From Paracoccus sp. M683 (lineage in GTDB: Bacteria > Pseudomonadota > Alphaproteobacteria > Rhodobacterales > Rhodobacteraceae): a DNA stretch of 64,000 nt. Shown here piece by piece: positions 44,418 to 53,999 of this stretch. The stretch covers positions 60,665 through 124,664 of the forward strand of contig NZ_VKDF01000009.1 in assembly GCF_007096355.1 (NCBI RefSeq), given 5' to 3'. How positions within the stretch are numbered: the first letter of the stretch is position 1; each line of letters begins with the position of its first letter. The notes beneath the pieces are model-generated. The model ran no database searches, was not told the origin of the DNA, and saw only the letters and a program-made list of their open reading frames with translations. A program made the translations under genes and the position numbers.

Positions 44418-45181
44418 GGCCGCACCGACAATTGGAAGGACAAGACTGCATCCAGCCAGACAGACAGGATCATCGGACTCAGCAGGACCAGCGCCATCAA
44501 CGCCAACATGATGGCAGCAGGCGCGCCGATGAACACCACTGGCAGGGCGGGCATCACCCGACTGATCACGCCCGACAATGCCTGAAACAGAAATCCGCCC
44601 AGAATAAACGGGGCGGACAGCACCATTGCCAGTTGAAAACTGGCTGCGACGATCCCTACAACCTCGCCCACCAGCCCAGCAATCTCGGGCAGCCCCCCGA
44701 CCGGCCACAGATCCAGGCTGTCAGCCAGAAGCCGGATCAGCATCACCGGCAATCCCATGGCCAGCAGCAGCGCGGTTCCACCAAGATGAAACAGGTTCCC
44801 GATCGGATGCGGCGAGGCCTCGTTCGGGGCTCCGATGATCTGGGACAATGATGCCGTCGAAGCAATGGCGGTTGCAGCGATGTTGATGGCGAAGGCGATG
44901 ACACGAACCAGAGTGCCAATGGCGAAACCGATTGCCACCTCGGTGATCACTCCGCCAAACACCAGCATCGGCCCTTCCAGACGCGCTTCGCCGTCCATGC
45001 CGTGCGAAAACTCTGCCAGGATTGGCGTCAGAGCCATGGCAACGGCAACCTTGACACGGGCGGGCACGACCCGTTCGCCAAAACCGGGCATCACGAGAAT
45101 GCAGGCCTGAATCCGCAGATAGGTCAGGATAAGCGACCAATCCAGCGCCGAGCCTGGCATGACCAGATTGTCCAGCATCAC
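44414..45181 (-). CDS. fliR: Flagellar biosynthesis protein FliR
   Basis: Export-gate membrane protein, 255 aa with about six hydrophobic helices. ILVMPGFGERVVPARVKVAVAMALTPIL and the closing helices fit FliR, and the position between flhA and flhB supports it. It overlaps both neighbours by 4 bp. Confidence 0.9.
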   Translation of the reverse strand: MMLDNLVMPGSALDWSLILTYLRIQACILVMPGFGERVVPARVKVAVAMALTPILAEFSHGMDGEARLEGPMLVFGGVITEVAIGFAIGTLVRVIAFAINIAATAIASTASLSQIIGAPNEASPHPIGNLFHLGGTALLLAMGLPVMLIRLLADSLDLWPVGGLPEIAGLVGEVVGIVAASFQLAMVLSAPFILGGFLFQALSGVISRVMPALPVVFIGAPAAIMLALMALVLLSPMILSVWLDAVLSFQLSVRP

Positions 45182-47280
45182 GCGGCCTCGATCGTGCCAA
45201 CCAGCCGCAAATTGGCGGTCGGGTCGATTTCGTCCATGCTAAGCACCGGGGCTGAAATGCCATTCGCGCTAAGTATGCTGCGCACGACACGGCGGCGATG
45301 GTCGGGCGTGGCGATCACGGCCTCGGCACGGGAATCAACGGCGGCAATGGTGCGCTTGGCCGCTGCCGCCAGCTTTTGCGCCAGCGCGGGATTGATTGCG
45401 CCGGCGGCCGGACGGCCAGCCTCGGTCTCGGTCTGGATGAACTCGTTTTCCCAGGCGGGATGCAGCTGGATCACTGCCAGCGAGCCGCCAATACCGGACA
45501 ATTGCTGGGTAATCTGATCCCGTAATCTCTTGCGGACCATCTCGTACATCGTTTCGGTGCTGTCCACGCCGCGCAGTTCATATAGCGTGTCGACAATCAG
45601 GGGCAGGTTCCTGATCGAAACGGCCTCGGCCAGCAAGGCTCGCAAGACCGATAGCAGCATGTCTGGCGCAACCTTTTCAGGAAGCATGCTGTCGAAATAG
45701 CGACGGTGGCGCTCTGCTCTTGTCGGATCGGAAAGCGATTTCAGCTCTTCGATCTGCCGCTGCATGGCGGCCATGGTCATCAGTGCCGCCAGATTGGATC
45801 GCACCACCTCCATCAGATGAGTCGAGATCACCTCCATCGGACTGACCACGGTTGCCCCGGACATGGCAGCATTTTCCTGCTCGGCGCGCGACACCCACCG
45901 CGCCGGGCTGCCATAGACCGGTTCTCGCACGGCCGCACCCGGCAGCCCCGCCAGCACATCGTCAGCGCCCAGCGCCAGAACCTGATCGGGTCGCACGGTA
46001 CCACGGCCCCTGATTACACCCTGGATGCGGATCTGATAGTCACCGCCGGCCAGCTCGGGATTATCGGTGATGCGAACATCAGGCAGGATCAGACCAAACT
46101 GCCGGGCCACGTGGATTCGCAGGTTGGCGATCCTGGCGCCCAGGCCGCGCGACTGGTCAAGCGCCGTCAGGACCAAATCTGCCCCGATCTCTACGCTGAT
46201 CTCATCGGTATCCAGCAGATCTCCGATACGGCTGGTCTGTTCCTCGGGCGCAGTTGGCTTGGCGGTTGCAGCGACATCCTCGACCGGTGCTGCCCCACGC
46301 CGAGCGATGCGAAACGCCAGCACCGCCAGAACTGCTGCGACCGATAGAAACAACCCGCGCGGCATTCCAGGAACAACGGACATCAGCACCATCGCCGCCG
46401 CAACCACCGCGGGTCCATGCCAGCGCAGCAGAAACTCATGCGATATCAGTTTCGACGTGGTTTCGGTCGCGCCCCCCCGTGACAACAGCAGCGCGGCCGC
46501 CATCGAGGTGATCAGCGACGGAACCTGGCTGACCAGCCCGTCGCCAATCGTCAGGTGCGAATAGGTGGAAAGCGCCGCGCCAACGGGCATGCCATGAACC
46601 ACGATCCCCACGGTCAGACCGACCAGCAGATTGATCAGGGTGATCACGATGCCGGCCACCGCGTCGCCTTTGACGAATTTCGACGCCCCGTCCAGCGACC
46701 CGAAAAAGCTGATCTCGCGTTGTTCCGCAACCCGTCTGCGCTTTGCCTCGTCATGGCTGATCGCGCCAGAGCTGAGATCGCCGTCGATCGCCAGCTGTTT
46801 GCCCGGCAGCGAATCCAGCGCGAAACGCGCCGAGACCTCGGCCATACGCCCAGAGCCCTTGGTGATCACCATGAAGTTGACGACCGAGATCACGGCAAAG
46901 ACGGTCATCCCCACCAGCAGCGAGCCTCCGGCAACGAAATCCGCGAACCCGCTGATGACTTTGCCCGCCGCTTCGGTCCCCGTATGCCCCTCGGCCAGGA
47001 TCAGCCGTGTCGATGACACGTTAAGCGACAGCCGGATCACCAGCGAGACCAGCAGCAATACTGGAAAAGCCTGGAAATCCGTCGGACGTTCGACGAGGGC
47101 CGCCATGACCAGCACCAGAATTGCCGTCGCGATTGACAGCGCGATCCCGAAGTCCAGCAATCCAGGCGGTAGAGGAACGACCAGCGAGATCACGATCAGC
47201 ACCAGCGCGCCGGTTACGATCAGGGGTGTCGAGGCACGTTCGCCGCCTTCACGACGCCCAACAGCAGAGATCTGGTTCAT
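45178..47280 (-). CDS. flhA: Flagellar biosynthesis protein FlhA
   Basis: Export-gate ring protein, 700 aa, with eight N-terminal transmembrane helices and a large cytosolic domain. PVLLLVSLVIRLSLNVSSTRLIL, ARFALDSLPGKQLAIDGDLSSG and KFVKGDAVAGI are signature segments. Confidence 0.97.
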   Translation of the reverse strand: MNQISAVGRREGGERASTPLIVTGALVLIVISLVVPLPPGLLDFGIALSIATAILVLVMAALVERPTDFQAFPVLLLVSLVIRLSLNVSSTRLILAEGHTGTEAAGKVISGFADFVAGGSLLVGMTVFAVISVVNFMVITKGSGRMAEVSARFALDSLPGKQLAIDGDLSSGAISHDEAKRRRVAEQREISFFGSLDGASKFVKGDAVAGIVITLINLLVGLTVGIVVHGMPVGAALSTYSHLTIGDGLVSQVPSLITSMAAALLLSRGGATETTSKLISHEFLLRWHGPAVVAAAMVLMSVVPGMPRGLFLSVAAVLAVLAFRIARRGAAPVEDVAATAKPTAPEEQTSRIGDLLDTDEISVEIGADLVLTALDQSRGLGARIANLRIHVARQFGLILPDVRITDNPELAGGDYQIRIQGVIRGRGTVRPDQVLALGADDVLAGLPGAAVREPVYGSPARWVSRAEQENAAMSGATVVSPMEVISTHLMEVVRSNLAALMTMAAMQRQIEELKSLSDPTRAERHRRYFDSMLPEKVAPDMLLSVLRALLAEAVSIRNLPLIVDTLYELRGVDSTETMYEMVRKRLRDQITQQLSGIGGSLAVIQLHPAWENEFIQTETEAGRPAAGAINPALAQKLAAAAKRTIAAVDSRAEAVIATPDHRRRVVRSILSANGISAPVLSMDEIDPTANLRLVGTIEAA

Positions 47281-47543
47281 TCGTCGCTTTCCATGTCATT
47301 TCGCGCGGGCCGCAACAGATCGTCGACCCGCCAAGATTTCCCGGTCAACAACCCGGCACGGCGCAGAAAGATGATCGCTTCGACCCGCTCAGACGGTGGC
47401 ATGCCCTGCAATTGCTGCCGATAATCCGGCGCCAGCGCATCGCCCGCGAGAAGCCGCGCCATCGCATCCTGCTGAAAGCTGTACAATTCGGGCGCGACCG
47501 CCTGTTGCAGGGGCCAGGCCAGCAGGATCGCCGACAACAGCAT
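47277..47543 (-). CDS. Small exported protein between motA and flhA
   Basis: An unrecognised 88-aa protein with a short hydrophobic N-terminus (MLLSAILLAWPLQQAVAPE) that may be a signal peptide and a charged helical body (MPPSERVEAIIFLRRAGLLTGKSWRVDDLLRP). It abuts motA with no gap and overlaps flhA by 4 bp, so it is embedded in the flagellar operon and is probably expressed with it. Confidence 0.65.
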   Translation of the reverse strand: MLLSAILLAWPLQQAVAPELYSFQQDAMARLLAGDALAPDYRQQLQGMPPSERVEAIIFLRRAGLLTGKSWRVDDLLRPARNDMESDE

Positions 47544-48410
47544 TCAGGCCGCCTTTCTCAGTTCGCGCAGCGCTGCCTCTAGGGCGTCGTAGCCGGGGCG
47601 CACATGTTCGGGCACGGCCTGGCGGCCAACCTCGACACACAGATTGGTGGCATGCTGGTGCAGACCGGCGACAAGAACCGATTTGATCACGTCGTAAAAG
47701 GCCAGATCCTTGCGCGTGACGGCGGCCAGCCGATGCGATAGCGGTGCGACAAATCCATAGGCCAGAAAAACACCAAGAAAGGTTCCGACCAGCGCGCTGC
47801 CGATCATCTTGCCCAGAACAGCCGGTGGCTGGTCGATCGAGCTCATCGTCTTGATCACACCAAGAACGGCCGCGACGATCCCAAGCGCCGGCAAGGCGTC
47901 GGCCGTTGTCTGCAAGGCATGCGAGACCTCCAGCGCCTCTTCCCGCATGGCGGCGATCCGCCGCGACAGCATTTCTTCCACCTGGTAGGGGTCGTCATAG
48001 TTCAAGCTGGCCGACCGCAACGTATCGGTAATAAGCGACACCACATTCTCATCCGTCAGCAAGCGCGGATAGGCGGCGAAGATCGGCGATTCATGCGGGT
48101 TCTCAATATGCTCTTCCAGAGCAACCGGGTTTTCGCGGGCGACACGCAACAGTTGATACAGCAGGCACAGCACATCCTGATGATCGCCCTCGGTCCAGCG
48201 AGGCCCCTTGAACGACCGGACGATCCCGCCCAACGTGGCCTTCAGGACGGCGCTGTCATTGGACAGCAGGTAGGCGCCGATCGCCGCCCCTCCGATCATC
48301 ATCATCTCGAAGGGAAGGGAATGCAGGATCACCGCCATATGCCCGCCGGCCAACATGAAACCGCCGAAAACCATAAGCATCGTCAATGCGATACCGACGA
48401 AACCGAACAT
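47544..48410 (-). CDS. motA: Flagellar motor stator protein MotA
   Basis: Proton-channel stator component, 288 aa, with the long N-terminal form (MFGFVGIALTMLMVFGGFMLAGGHM...) typical of alphaproteobacteria. ADALPALGIVAAVLGVIKTM and LGKMIGSALVGTFLGVFLAYGFVAP are the inner channel helices. No motB is adjacent; it must lie elsewhere. Confidence 0.94.
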   Translation of the reverse strand: MFGFVGIALTMLMVFGGFMLAGGHMAVILHSLPFEMMMIGGAAIGAYLLSNDSAVLKATLGGIVRSFKGPRWTEGDHQDVLCLLYQLLRVARENPVALEEHIENPHESPIFAAYPRLLTDENVVSLITDTLRSASLNYDDPYQVEEMLSRRIAAMREEALEVSHALQTTADALPALGIVAAVLGVIKTMSSIDQPPAVLGKMIGSALVGTFLGVFLAYGFVAPLSHRLAAVTRKDLAFYDVIKSVLVAGLHQHATNLCVEVGRQAVPEHVRPGYDALEAALRELRKAA

Positions 48411-48420
48411 TCATGATCTC

Positions 48421-48963
48421 CTATCTGCTGCCGATGCTGCGGGCGCCCATATGTGTCGTCAGCACAGCGGCCTGGTTCGGCTCGACAGCCGCGATAATCC
48501 GGGCGCCGGCCTCGGGCTCGACGCGCATCAGGATCTCTGCCGCGAAATCCGCAGGCAGGTTGGTCAGCACCGCAGCAGCCTCGGCCGGCTTCATCTGGCC
48601 ATAGACCGCCACCAGCCGGTCAATGTCGTTTTGCACCGTGGACCGGCGATTAACCTCGCCCGACCGAACACTGGCTTTCATCGCCTTCAACTCGGTCAGC
48701 CGCGACCGCAGCGTCGCCTCGGCAGCCTGCAACTCGCGTTCGCGATTATCCATTTCCTCAAGGTAGCGCTGGATGCGCAAGGCGCGGTCTCGCAGTTCCT
48801 CTGCCAGGGCGACGGCTTCTGGCACGTCACCACAGCCGTCCATCAGCCCGGCCGGCTCGGCAAAGGCGAATGGGCTTAGCGCAAGATCGTGATTGCGAAG
48901 CAGCATCGCGACCGCTGGTACGGCAAAAAGAACCCCCAGTATGGGCAGCACGCCCCTACGCAT
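48421..48963 (-). CDS. MotE-like flagellar protein
   Basis: A 180-aa exported protein with a signal anchor, a coiled coil (about residues 50-95, LRDRALRIQRYLEEMDNRERELQAAEATLRSRL) and a MgtE-N-like C-terminal domain (YGQMKPAEAAAVLTNLPADFAAEILMRVEPEAGARIIAAVEP). This architecture matches MotE, the MotC chaperone known in Rhizobium. It lies just upstream of motA. Confidence 0.75.
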   Translation of the reverse strand: MRRGVLPILGVLFAVPAVAMLLRNHDLALSPFAFAEPAGLMDGCGDVPEAVALAEELRDRALRIQRYLEEMDNRERELQAAEATLRSRLTELKAMKASVRSGEVNRRSTVQNDIDRLVAVYGQMKPAEAAAVLTNLPADFAAEILMRVEPEAGARIIAAVEPNQAAVLTTHMGARSIGSR

Positions 48964-49306
48964 CGGCCGACACCCGACGCTTGCGCAACTTGGGTGTTGG
49001 GCTGCGCTCTGGCTGAGGGGGCATGGCGCTGCGCATCTTGAGGTGCAAGTCCCAACGCGCCCGTTCGGATTGTGCCTGCCGGACCTGAACTGCCAAGGCC
49101 TCGCCTGCGGTCATGGCCTCTTGTCTGGCGAGGCGGATCGACCTTTCGAGCCGGTCGACCTCGGCCGCCATGACGGCGATTGCACCGCCCAGCCCGTCCT
49201 CCAGATCATTCAGGCGACGCAGGCGGCGGGCCAGAACCACGCAAAACACCATCAGGATGGCGGTGCCGGCTACGATGGCAATCTCGATCAGCGTTTGAAA
49301 TGTCAT
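48956..49306 (-). CDS. Small membrane-anchored flagellar protein (DUF6468-like?)
   Basis: A 116-aa protein with an N-terminal membrane helix (LIEIAIVAGTAILMVFCVVLA), a basic stretch (RRLRRL), a coiled-coil region and a basic C-terminus (TPKLRKRRVSADA). It lies between fliL and the MotE-like gene with 4- and 8-bp overlaps. I think it belongs to DUF6468, but am not sure. Function unknown. Confidence 0.55.
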   Translation of the reverse strand: MTFQTLIEIAIVAGTAILMVFCVVLARRLRRLNDLEDGLGGAIAVMAAEVDRLERSIRLARQEAMTAGEALAVQVRQAQSERARWDLHLKMRSAMPPQPERSPTPKLRKRRVSADA

Positions 49307-49779
49307 TTAAGTCTGAACTCCGTAATCAGCAGATCGTTGACAGTCAGCCCCGGCAGCGCCTCGCCGGCACGTGCGGTCAGCTCGTATTTTATGATTTCCA
49401 GCACACCGCGCTTGTCGAAGGCCGCCGGGTCGATATCCGAAAGAAAGCCGTTAAAGCTGTCGACAACACGCGGCAGCAAGGCCTCGATCTGCTGCTCTGC
49501 TGCTTCATCGGTTTCAATTGTTGCAGAGAGAACCAGGGTGCGGTGCCGACCGCCGGCCAGGCTGAGCTCGATCGGTGGAACGGCGACGAACACGGCGGCC
49601 TCGTCCTTGGAAGCAACCGCCTTACCAGGCGATTTCATAACCATGTCCAGCGGGGCCCAAAGGCCCAGATAGGTCGAACCGAACCCAGCCCCACCAAGGG
49701 CCACTGCCGCAATCAGTGGCAGCAGAAGCCTTCGCCGACCCGGTTCAGTTTCAACATTAGTGGCAGCTTCGGCCTGCAT
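49303..49779 (-). CDS. fliL: Flagellar basal body-associated protein FliL
   Basis: Single-pass membrane protein, 158 aa, that supports stator function and torque. A short cytosolic segment and one helix (LLLPLIAAVALGGAGFGSTYLG) precede a periplasmic SPFH-like domain (VFVAVPPIELSLAGGRHRTLVLSATIETDEAAEQQIEALLPRVVDSFNGFLSDI). First gene of the leftward flagellar operon. Confidence 0.85.
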   Translation of the reverse strand: MQAEAATNVETEPGRRRLLLPLIAAVALGGAGFGSTYLGLWAPLDMVMKSPGKAVASKDEAAVFVAVPPIELSLAGGRHRTLVLSATIETDEAAEQQIEALLPRVVDSFNGFLSDIDPAAFDKRGVLEIIKYELTARAGEALPGLTVNDLLITEFRLK

Positions 49780-49821
49780 CGTGATTCTCCGGCTGATTAC
49801 AGGCTGAATATCATGCCGGCA

Positions 49822-49837
49822 CTAACCGAATATTAAC
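49822..49837. promoter_or_regulatory. CtrA-like box between fliL and fliF
   Basis: CTAA-N7-TTAAC matches the CtrA consensus TTAA-N7-TTAAC with one mismatch, in the 114-bp gap between divergent flagellar operons. CtrA controls flagellar genes in many Rhodobacterales. Binding is inferred. Confidence 0.55.
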
Positions 49838-49893
49838 GGGCGCCATGCCATCTCATTGGACAGGAAGAATGATTTGATTCGAAAGGATCGGTT

Positions 49894-51495
49894 TTGCAAA
49901 AATTGCGGGACTATTGGAACGAGAGAAACTCGAAACAAAAAGCGATCCTGATCGCCACGTTCGCGGCCGCCTTTCTGGCGGTGTCGGCCTTCTCGTGGAT
50001 GGCCAGCAGGCCCAGTATGGCCATGCTTTACGCCGGGCTTGATCCCAATGTCGCCGGCGATGTGATCGCCGGGGTCGAGCGTGCGGGGATCGCATACGAG
50101 GTGCGAGGCGATTCCATCTATGTCGACGCGGCCCAACGCGATCGCCTGCGCATGGATCTTGCGGCTCAGGGGCTGCCGGCCAGTGGTGCGGCGGGGTATG
50201 AGCTGCTTGACGGGATGTCGGGCTTTGGGACCACGTCCCAGATGTTCGACGCCGCCTATTGGCGCGCGAAAGAGGGCGAACTGGCCCGTACCATCCTGGC
50301 GCTGCCAAATGTGAAATCGGCGCGCGTGCATCTGGCCGTCAGCCAGAATCGTGGTTACCGACGCGAGCAGGAATCGACCGCGTCGGTGACATTGACGACC
50401 ACGTCGGGACCGATCAGCCGGGCGCAGGCCAGATCGCTGAAATATCTGCTGTCCACCGGCGTTCCTGGCCTGCTGCCCGATTCGGTGACGGTCATCGACA
50501 CCGAACGCGGCGTCGTCGCCTCGGACGAGGATGCGTCCGGCCTGGAACGCGCGGCCGAGATGAAGCGCAATGTCGAGCGGATTCTGGAACCACATGTCGG
50601 GTTGGGCAATGCGATCGTCGAGTTGAACCTGGACCTGGTGACCGAATCCGAATTGCTGACCGAGCAACGCTTTGACCCTCAGGAACGTGCGATGATCTCG
50701 CAATCGGTCGAAGAGACCTCTGATCAAAGCAGCTCGGGCGGGGCGCAATCGGTCACTGCGGCCTCGAATCTGCCAGATGGTAATGCTGACGCTGCCGGCG
50801 ATTCCAGCCAATCGGCCCGATCCGAGAATCGCCAGCAATCGAATTACGAGGTCAGCCGGTCGGTGCGTGAGGTCACTCGCCAGCCCGGAGCAGTCAAGCG
50901 GCTGTCAATCGCCGTCCTGATCAACGGAGTCATGCGCGACGGTGCGGATGGTCAGGCAGCGCTGGTTCCGCGACCTGACGCCGAAATGGAAACGCTGCGC
51001 GAACTGGTCGCATCGGCAGTGGGTTTCGACCCTGCAAGGGGGGATCAGATCACCGTCAAGTCGCTGCCTTTCGCCCAGCTGGGTGCAGACGGAACATTGG
51101 CCACGCGCGGCGGCTGGATGGATGCAATCGAACTGAACGGCTTGATCAAGCTGGCCCTGATCGGGCTGTTCGCGCTGGCCATTGCAGCGGTCATCCTGCG
51201 ACCGATCATGCGCAATCGCAAACCTGCCGCGACCGATCTACCCTTGCTTGACAACACCGGGCCGGTGGCGCCCGTCGCCGGAACCAATGCGCAAGCCGGC
51301 GCAACAATCGAGCCGCCCCTGTCGCAAGCCGGATATGACGCAACCCTGATCGGTTCAGACCTGCCGGGGAAGGCTCAGCTTTCGCTGCCTCCGGCTGATC
51401 CGGTCGCCCGTTTGCGCGGCATGATGAAGGACCGGCAGAAGGAAAGCCTGAAAATTCTTTCGGGATGGATTGATGAGAAGGAAAAAGCGCATTGA
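49894..51495 (+). CDS. fliF: Flagellar MS-ring protein FliF
   Basis: Inner-membrane ring of the basal body, 533 aa. Two membrane helices, near residues 22-40 and 410-428, flank a periplasmic region with LYAGLDPNVAGDVIAGVERAGIAYEVRGD, SARVHLAVSQN and VRE motifs. The start is TTG 49894, preceded by AAGGATCGG at the right spacing. Divergent from fliL; first gene of fliFHNP. Confidence 0.95.
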   Translation: MQKLRDYWNERNSKQKAILIATFAAAFLAVSAFSWMASRPSMAMLYAGLDPNVAGDVIAGVERAGIAYEVRGDSIYVDAAQRDRLRMDLAAQGLPASGAAGYELLDGMSGFGTTSQMFDAAYWRAKEGELARTILALPNVKSARVHLAVSQNRGYRREQESTASVTLTTTSGPISRAQARSLKYLLSTGVPGLLPDSVTVIDTERGVVASDEDASGLERAAEMKRNVERILEPHVGLGNAIVELNLDLVTESELLTEQRFDPQERAMISQSVEETSDQSSSGGAQSVTAASNLPDGNADAAGDSSQSARSENRQQSNYEVSRSVREVTRQPGAVKRLSIAVLINGVMRDGADGQAALVPRPDAEMETLRELVASAVGFDPARGDQITVKSLPFAQLGADGTLATRGGWMDAIELNGLIKLALIGLFALAIAAVILRPIMRNRKPAATDLPLLDNTGPVAPVAGTNAQAGATIEPPLSQAGYDATLIGSDLPGKAQLSLPPADPVARLRGMMKDRQKESLKILSGWIDEKEKAH

Positions 51496-52052
51496 ACCAA
51501 GCCGTATTCCGACTTGAATCCTTCTCGGCTGCCGCACTGCCGTCGCCAGATCTGTTGCAGCAAGAGATGCAGGACCAAGCCTATCACCGAGGCCTGGCCG
51601 ATGGACAAGAGATGGGCTTTTCCGCCGAACTGCGATCACTGTCCGGGGCAATCGGCAGCTTGCAGGCCAGCCTGTCCGCGCTTGATGCGATCCGGGCAGA
51701 AACGACGCGGCAGGCGATGTCGGATGTGATGCCCATCCTGTCCGAGATCGTGTCGTCGCTGGCCGGTGCCAACGCAACATCCGGGCTTGAGGCGGCTTTG
51801 ATACAGGAATTCCAGCGCCTTGCCACGGAAATACCACCATTGCGTTGGCACGCCACCTGCCCGGCCAATGCAGAAGCCATGCTGCGACGCTGTGCGCAAT
51901 CCGCCGGCATCGAGGAAATCGACATCCGGCCAGGCCCCGATGACGGCGAAATCTCGATCGTCCTGGATGATGGGCGCAGCGCATTTTCGAACGAGCGGGT
52001 TGTCCGCCGTTTTCGTGACCTGATTTCCGAACTACAGGAGAGCTTCCGATGA
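51492..52052 (+). CDS. fliH: FliH-like flagellar export regulator
   Basis: A 186-aa cytosolic protein with an N-terminal extended segment, central helices and a conserved-looking C-terminal domain, in the expected place after fliF. FliH inhibits and positions the export ATPase FliI. Sequence similarity is weak by eye; position is the main evidence. The TTG start overlaps the fliF stop by 4 bp. Confidence 0.6.
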   Translation: MNQAVFRLESFSAAALPSPDLLQQEMQDQAYHRGLADGQEMGFSAELRSLSGAIGSLQASLSALDAIRAETTRQAMSDVMPILSEIVSSLAGANATSGLEAALIQEFQRLATEIPPLRWHATCPANAEAMLRRCAQSAGIEEIDIRPGPDDGEISIVLDDGRSAFSNERVVRRFRDLISELQESFR

Positions 52053-52309
52053 TGGACGATCTGTCGCAACTGATTGACACGAATGATATTCAGGTCGAGG
52101 TCACGATCAGGATTGGCAAGACCCGGCTGACGGTGGGCCAGTTATCGGCTCTGCGCGGCAACGATGTGCTGACGCTGGATCAGTCCATTGCCGACGGGGT
52201 CGAGATCTGTGTCGGTGACAAGCTGATTGCGCGCGGCGAACTGGCCGGCGACGGCACCCCCGAAAATCGCTTGTGCATCCGGATCATCGGTGCGGCAGAG
52301 TCGCCGTGA
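52049..52309 (+). CDS. fliN: Flagellar motor switch protein FliN
   Basis: C-ring component, 86 aa. VEVTIRIGKTRLTVGQLSALRGNDVLTLDQSIADGVEICVGDKLIARGEL is the SpoA-type domain of FliN. It overlaps fliH by 4 bp and fliP by 4 bp. Confidence 0.88.
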   Translation: MMDDLSQLIDTNDIQVEVTIRIGKTRLTVGQLSALRGNDVLTLDQSIADGVEICVGDKLIARGELAGDGTPENRLCIRIIGAAESP

Positions 52310-53022
52310 TCCGCCGTCTTTCCGCGCTGACGGCTTTGCTGATCCTTCTCGCCGCTCCGGTTGGTGCGCAGGATATTGGCGGCCTGGACGGCGTCGCGAC
52401 GGGGTTGGGGCAGAATGCCGTTCTGATCGTCCTTGGCCTGACGGCGCTGTCACTGGCACCCGGCATCGCGATCATGGTGACCTGCTTTCCGTTCATTGTG
52501 ACGGTTCTGTCGATTCTGCGCCAGTCGATCGGCCTTCAGCAATCGCCGCCCAACATGCTGATCGTCAGCCTGGCGATCTTTCTGACCTGGTTCATCATGG
52601 ATCCCGTCCTGCGCGAGGCATGGCAGGTCGCCGGCGCACCGCTGAGCGAAGGCAGCATCACGCTGCAAGAGGCATTCACCCGTGGCATCGAACCGTTCCG
52701 CGGCTTTATGTTGGCACGCACCAATCCCGACACCATTGCCGCGCTGGCCGAGATCGCCCCCGAAGGCAGCGGCCCGCCCGAACGGCTGTCTGTGCTGGTG
52801 CCGTCCTTCATGCTGTCCGAGATCACCCGCGCCTTCGAGATAGGATTTCTGGTGGCCTTGCCATTTCTGATCATCGACCTGGTGGTCTCGGCGGTGCTGA
52901 TGTCGATGGGGATGATGATGGTCCCCCCGGTGATGGTCGCCTTGCCCTTCAAGCTGGCATTTTTCGTTGTGGTCGACGGCTGGTCCCTTATCGCCGAAGC
53001 GCTGGTGCGAAGTTACCAATGA
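52306..53022 (+). CDS. fliP: Flagellar biosynthesis protein FliP
   Basis: Export-gate protein, 238 aa with a cleavable signal peptide (RRLSALTALLILLAAPVGAQD) and four helices. MVTCFPFIVTVLSILRQSIGLQQSPPNMLIV, LVPSFMLSEITRAFEIGFLVALPFLIIDLVVSAVLMSMGMMMVPP are diagnostic. GTG 52306 overlaps the fliN stop. Confidence 0.95.
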   Translation: MIRRLSALTALLILLAAPVGAQDIGGLDGVATGLGQNAVLIVLGLTALSLAPGIAIMVTCFPFIVTVLSILRQSIGLQQSPPNMLIVSLAIFLTWFIMDPVLREAWQVAGAPLSEGSITLQEAFTRGIEPFRGFMLARTNPDTIAALAEIAPEGSGPPERLSVLVPSFMLSEITRAFEIGFLVALPFLIIDLVVSAVLMSMGMMMVPPVMVALPFKLAFFVVVDGWSLIAEALVRSYQ

Positions 53023-53282
53023 ACCTTTGCGATCACGGCGCTTCGATGACCATCAACCTGCACTGCGCAGCATCGGCACTGGCCGGCAGAGCGTCAGGTC
53101 ATCGGTGGGCACGCCGATCAGGCAGTCGGTTTTGGGCAGACTGCGGTGACTGATCAAGGTCTGCCGTGGAAACACTTGTGCCAGTACAATCAGAAGGGGA
53201 CGGGGCGTCATCCCCCTGCCACGACCGCCGGCCGCACCCGATTGTCCGGAAATCCGAACCCCGGTTGCGGCATATCAGGTGA

Positions 53283-53999
53283 CTATCCCACGGACACGCC
53301 GAACAGGCGACCGATCAAGGCCGTCAACGACATGGCGAACGCGCCCCAGATAACCACGCGCATCACGGCCGGTGCGACCGGTGCCCCACCCGCCCGCGCG
53401 CCCGTCGCCCCAAGGATGGCCAGGGCGACCAGGGTGGCCAGCAGGACAACGGGAATGACCCGGCTGTCCGGCGCCAGCACCGCCGCCGCCAGCGGCAGCG
53501 CACCCGCCGTCGTGAACGTCGCGGCCGAGGCAAAGGCGGCCTGCACCGGGTTTGCGCTGTGGACGTCGCTTAGCCCCAGCTCATCACGGATATGGGCGCC
53601 AAGCGCGTCATGTTCGGTCAGTTCCTTCGCCACCAGGCGCGCCGTATCCGGCGCCAGACCGCGGCTTTCATAGATCGTCGTCAGTTCTTCCAGTTCGATA
53701 TGGGGATTGTTGCGCAACGCCGCCGCCTCGCGCCGGATGTCGGCGCGCTCGGTATCCGTCTGCGAGCTGACCGAGACATATTCGCCCGCAGCCATCGACA
53801 TGGCACCGGCCGTCAGACCCGCCAACCCAGCCAGCATGATCCCACTTTTGCCCGTTTCGGCCGCCGCCACCCCGACAATCAGCGAGCTGACGGAAACGAT
53901 GCCATCATTGGCCCCCAGAACCGCAGCCCGCAGCCAACCGCTGCGGCTGATGAAATGCGGATCATCCGGGTGGGCGTCGGGATGGGTATGCCTGCTCAT
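53283..53999 (-). CDS. VIT1/CCC1-family Fe/Mn transporter
   Basis: Membrane protein of 238 aa with about five helices and the family loop [59 protein letters not shown] and a cytosolic Glu-rich segment. Likely exports iron or manganese. Its start overlaps the dxs stop by 4 bp, so it is downstream of dxs. Confidence 0.9.
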   Translation of the reverse strand: MSRHTHPDAHPDDPHFISRSGWLRAAVLGANDGIVSVSSLIVGVAAAETGKSGIMLAGLAGLTAGAMSMAAGEYVSVSSQTDTERADIRREAAALRNNPHIELEELTTIYESRGLAPDTARLVAKELTEHDALGAHIRDELGLSDVHSANPVQAAFASAATFTTAGALPLAAAVLAPDSRVIPVVLLATLVALAILGATGARAGGAPVAPAVMRVVIWGAFAMSLTALIGRLFGVSVG

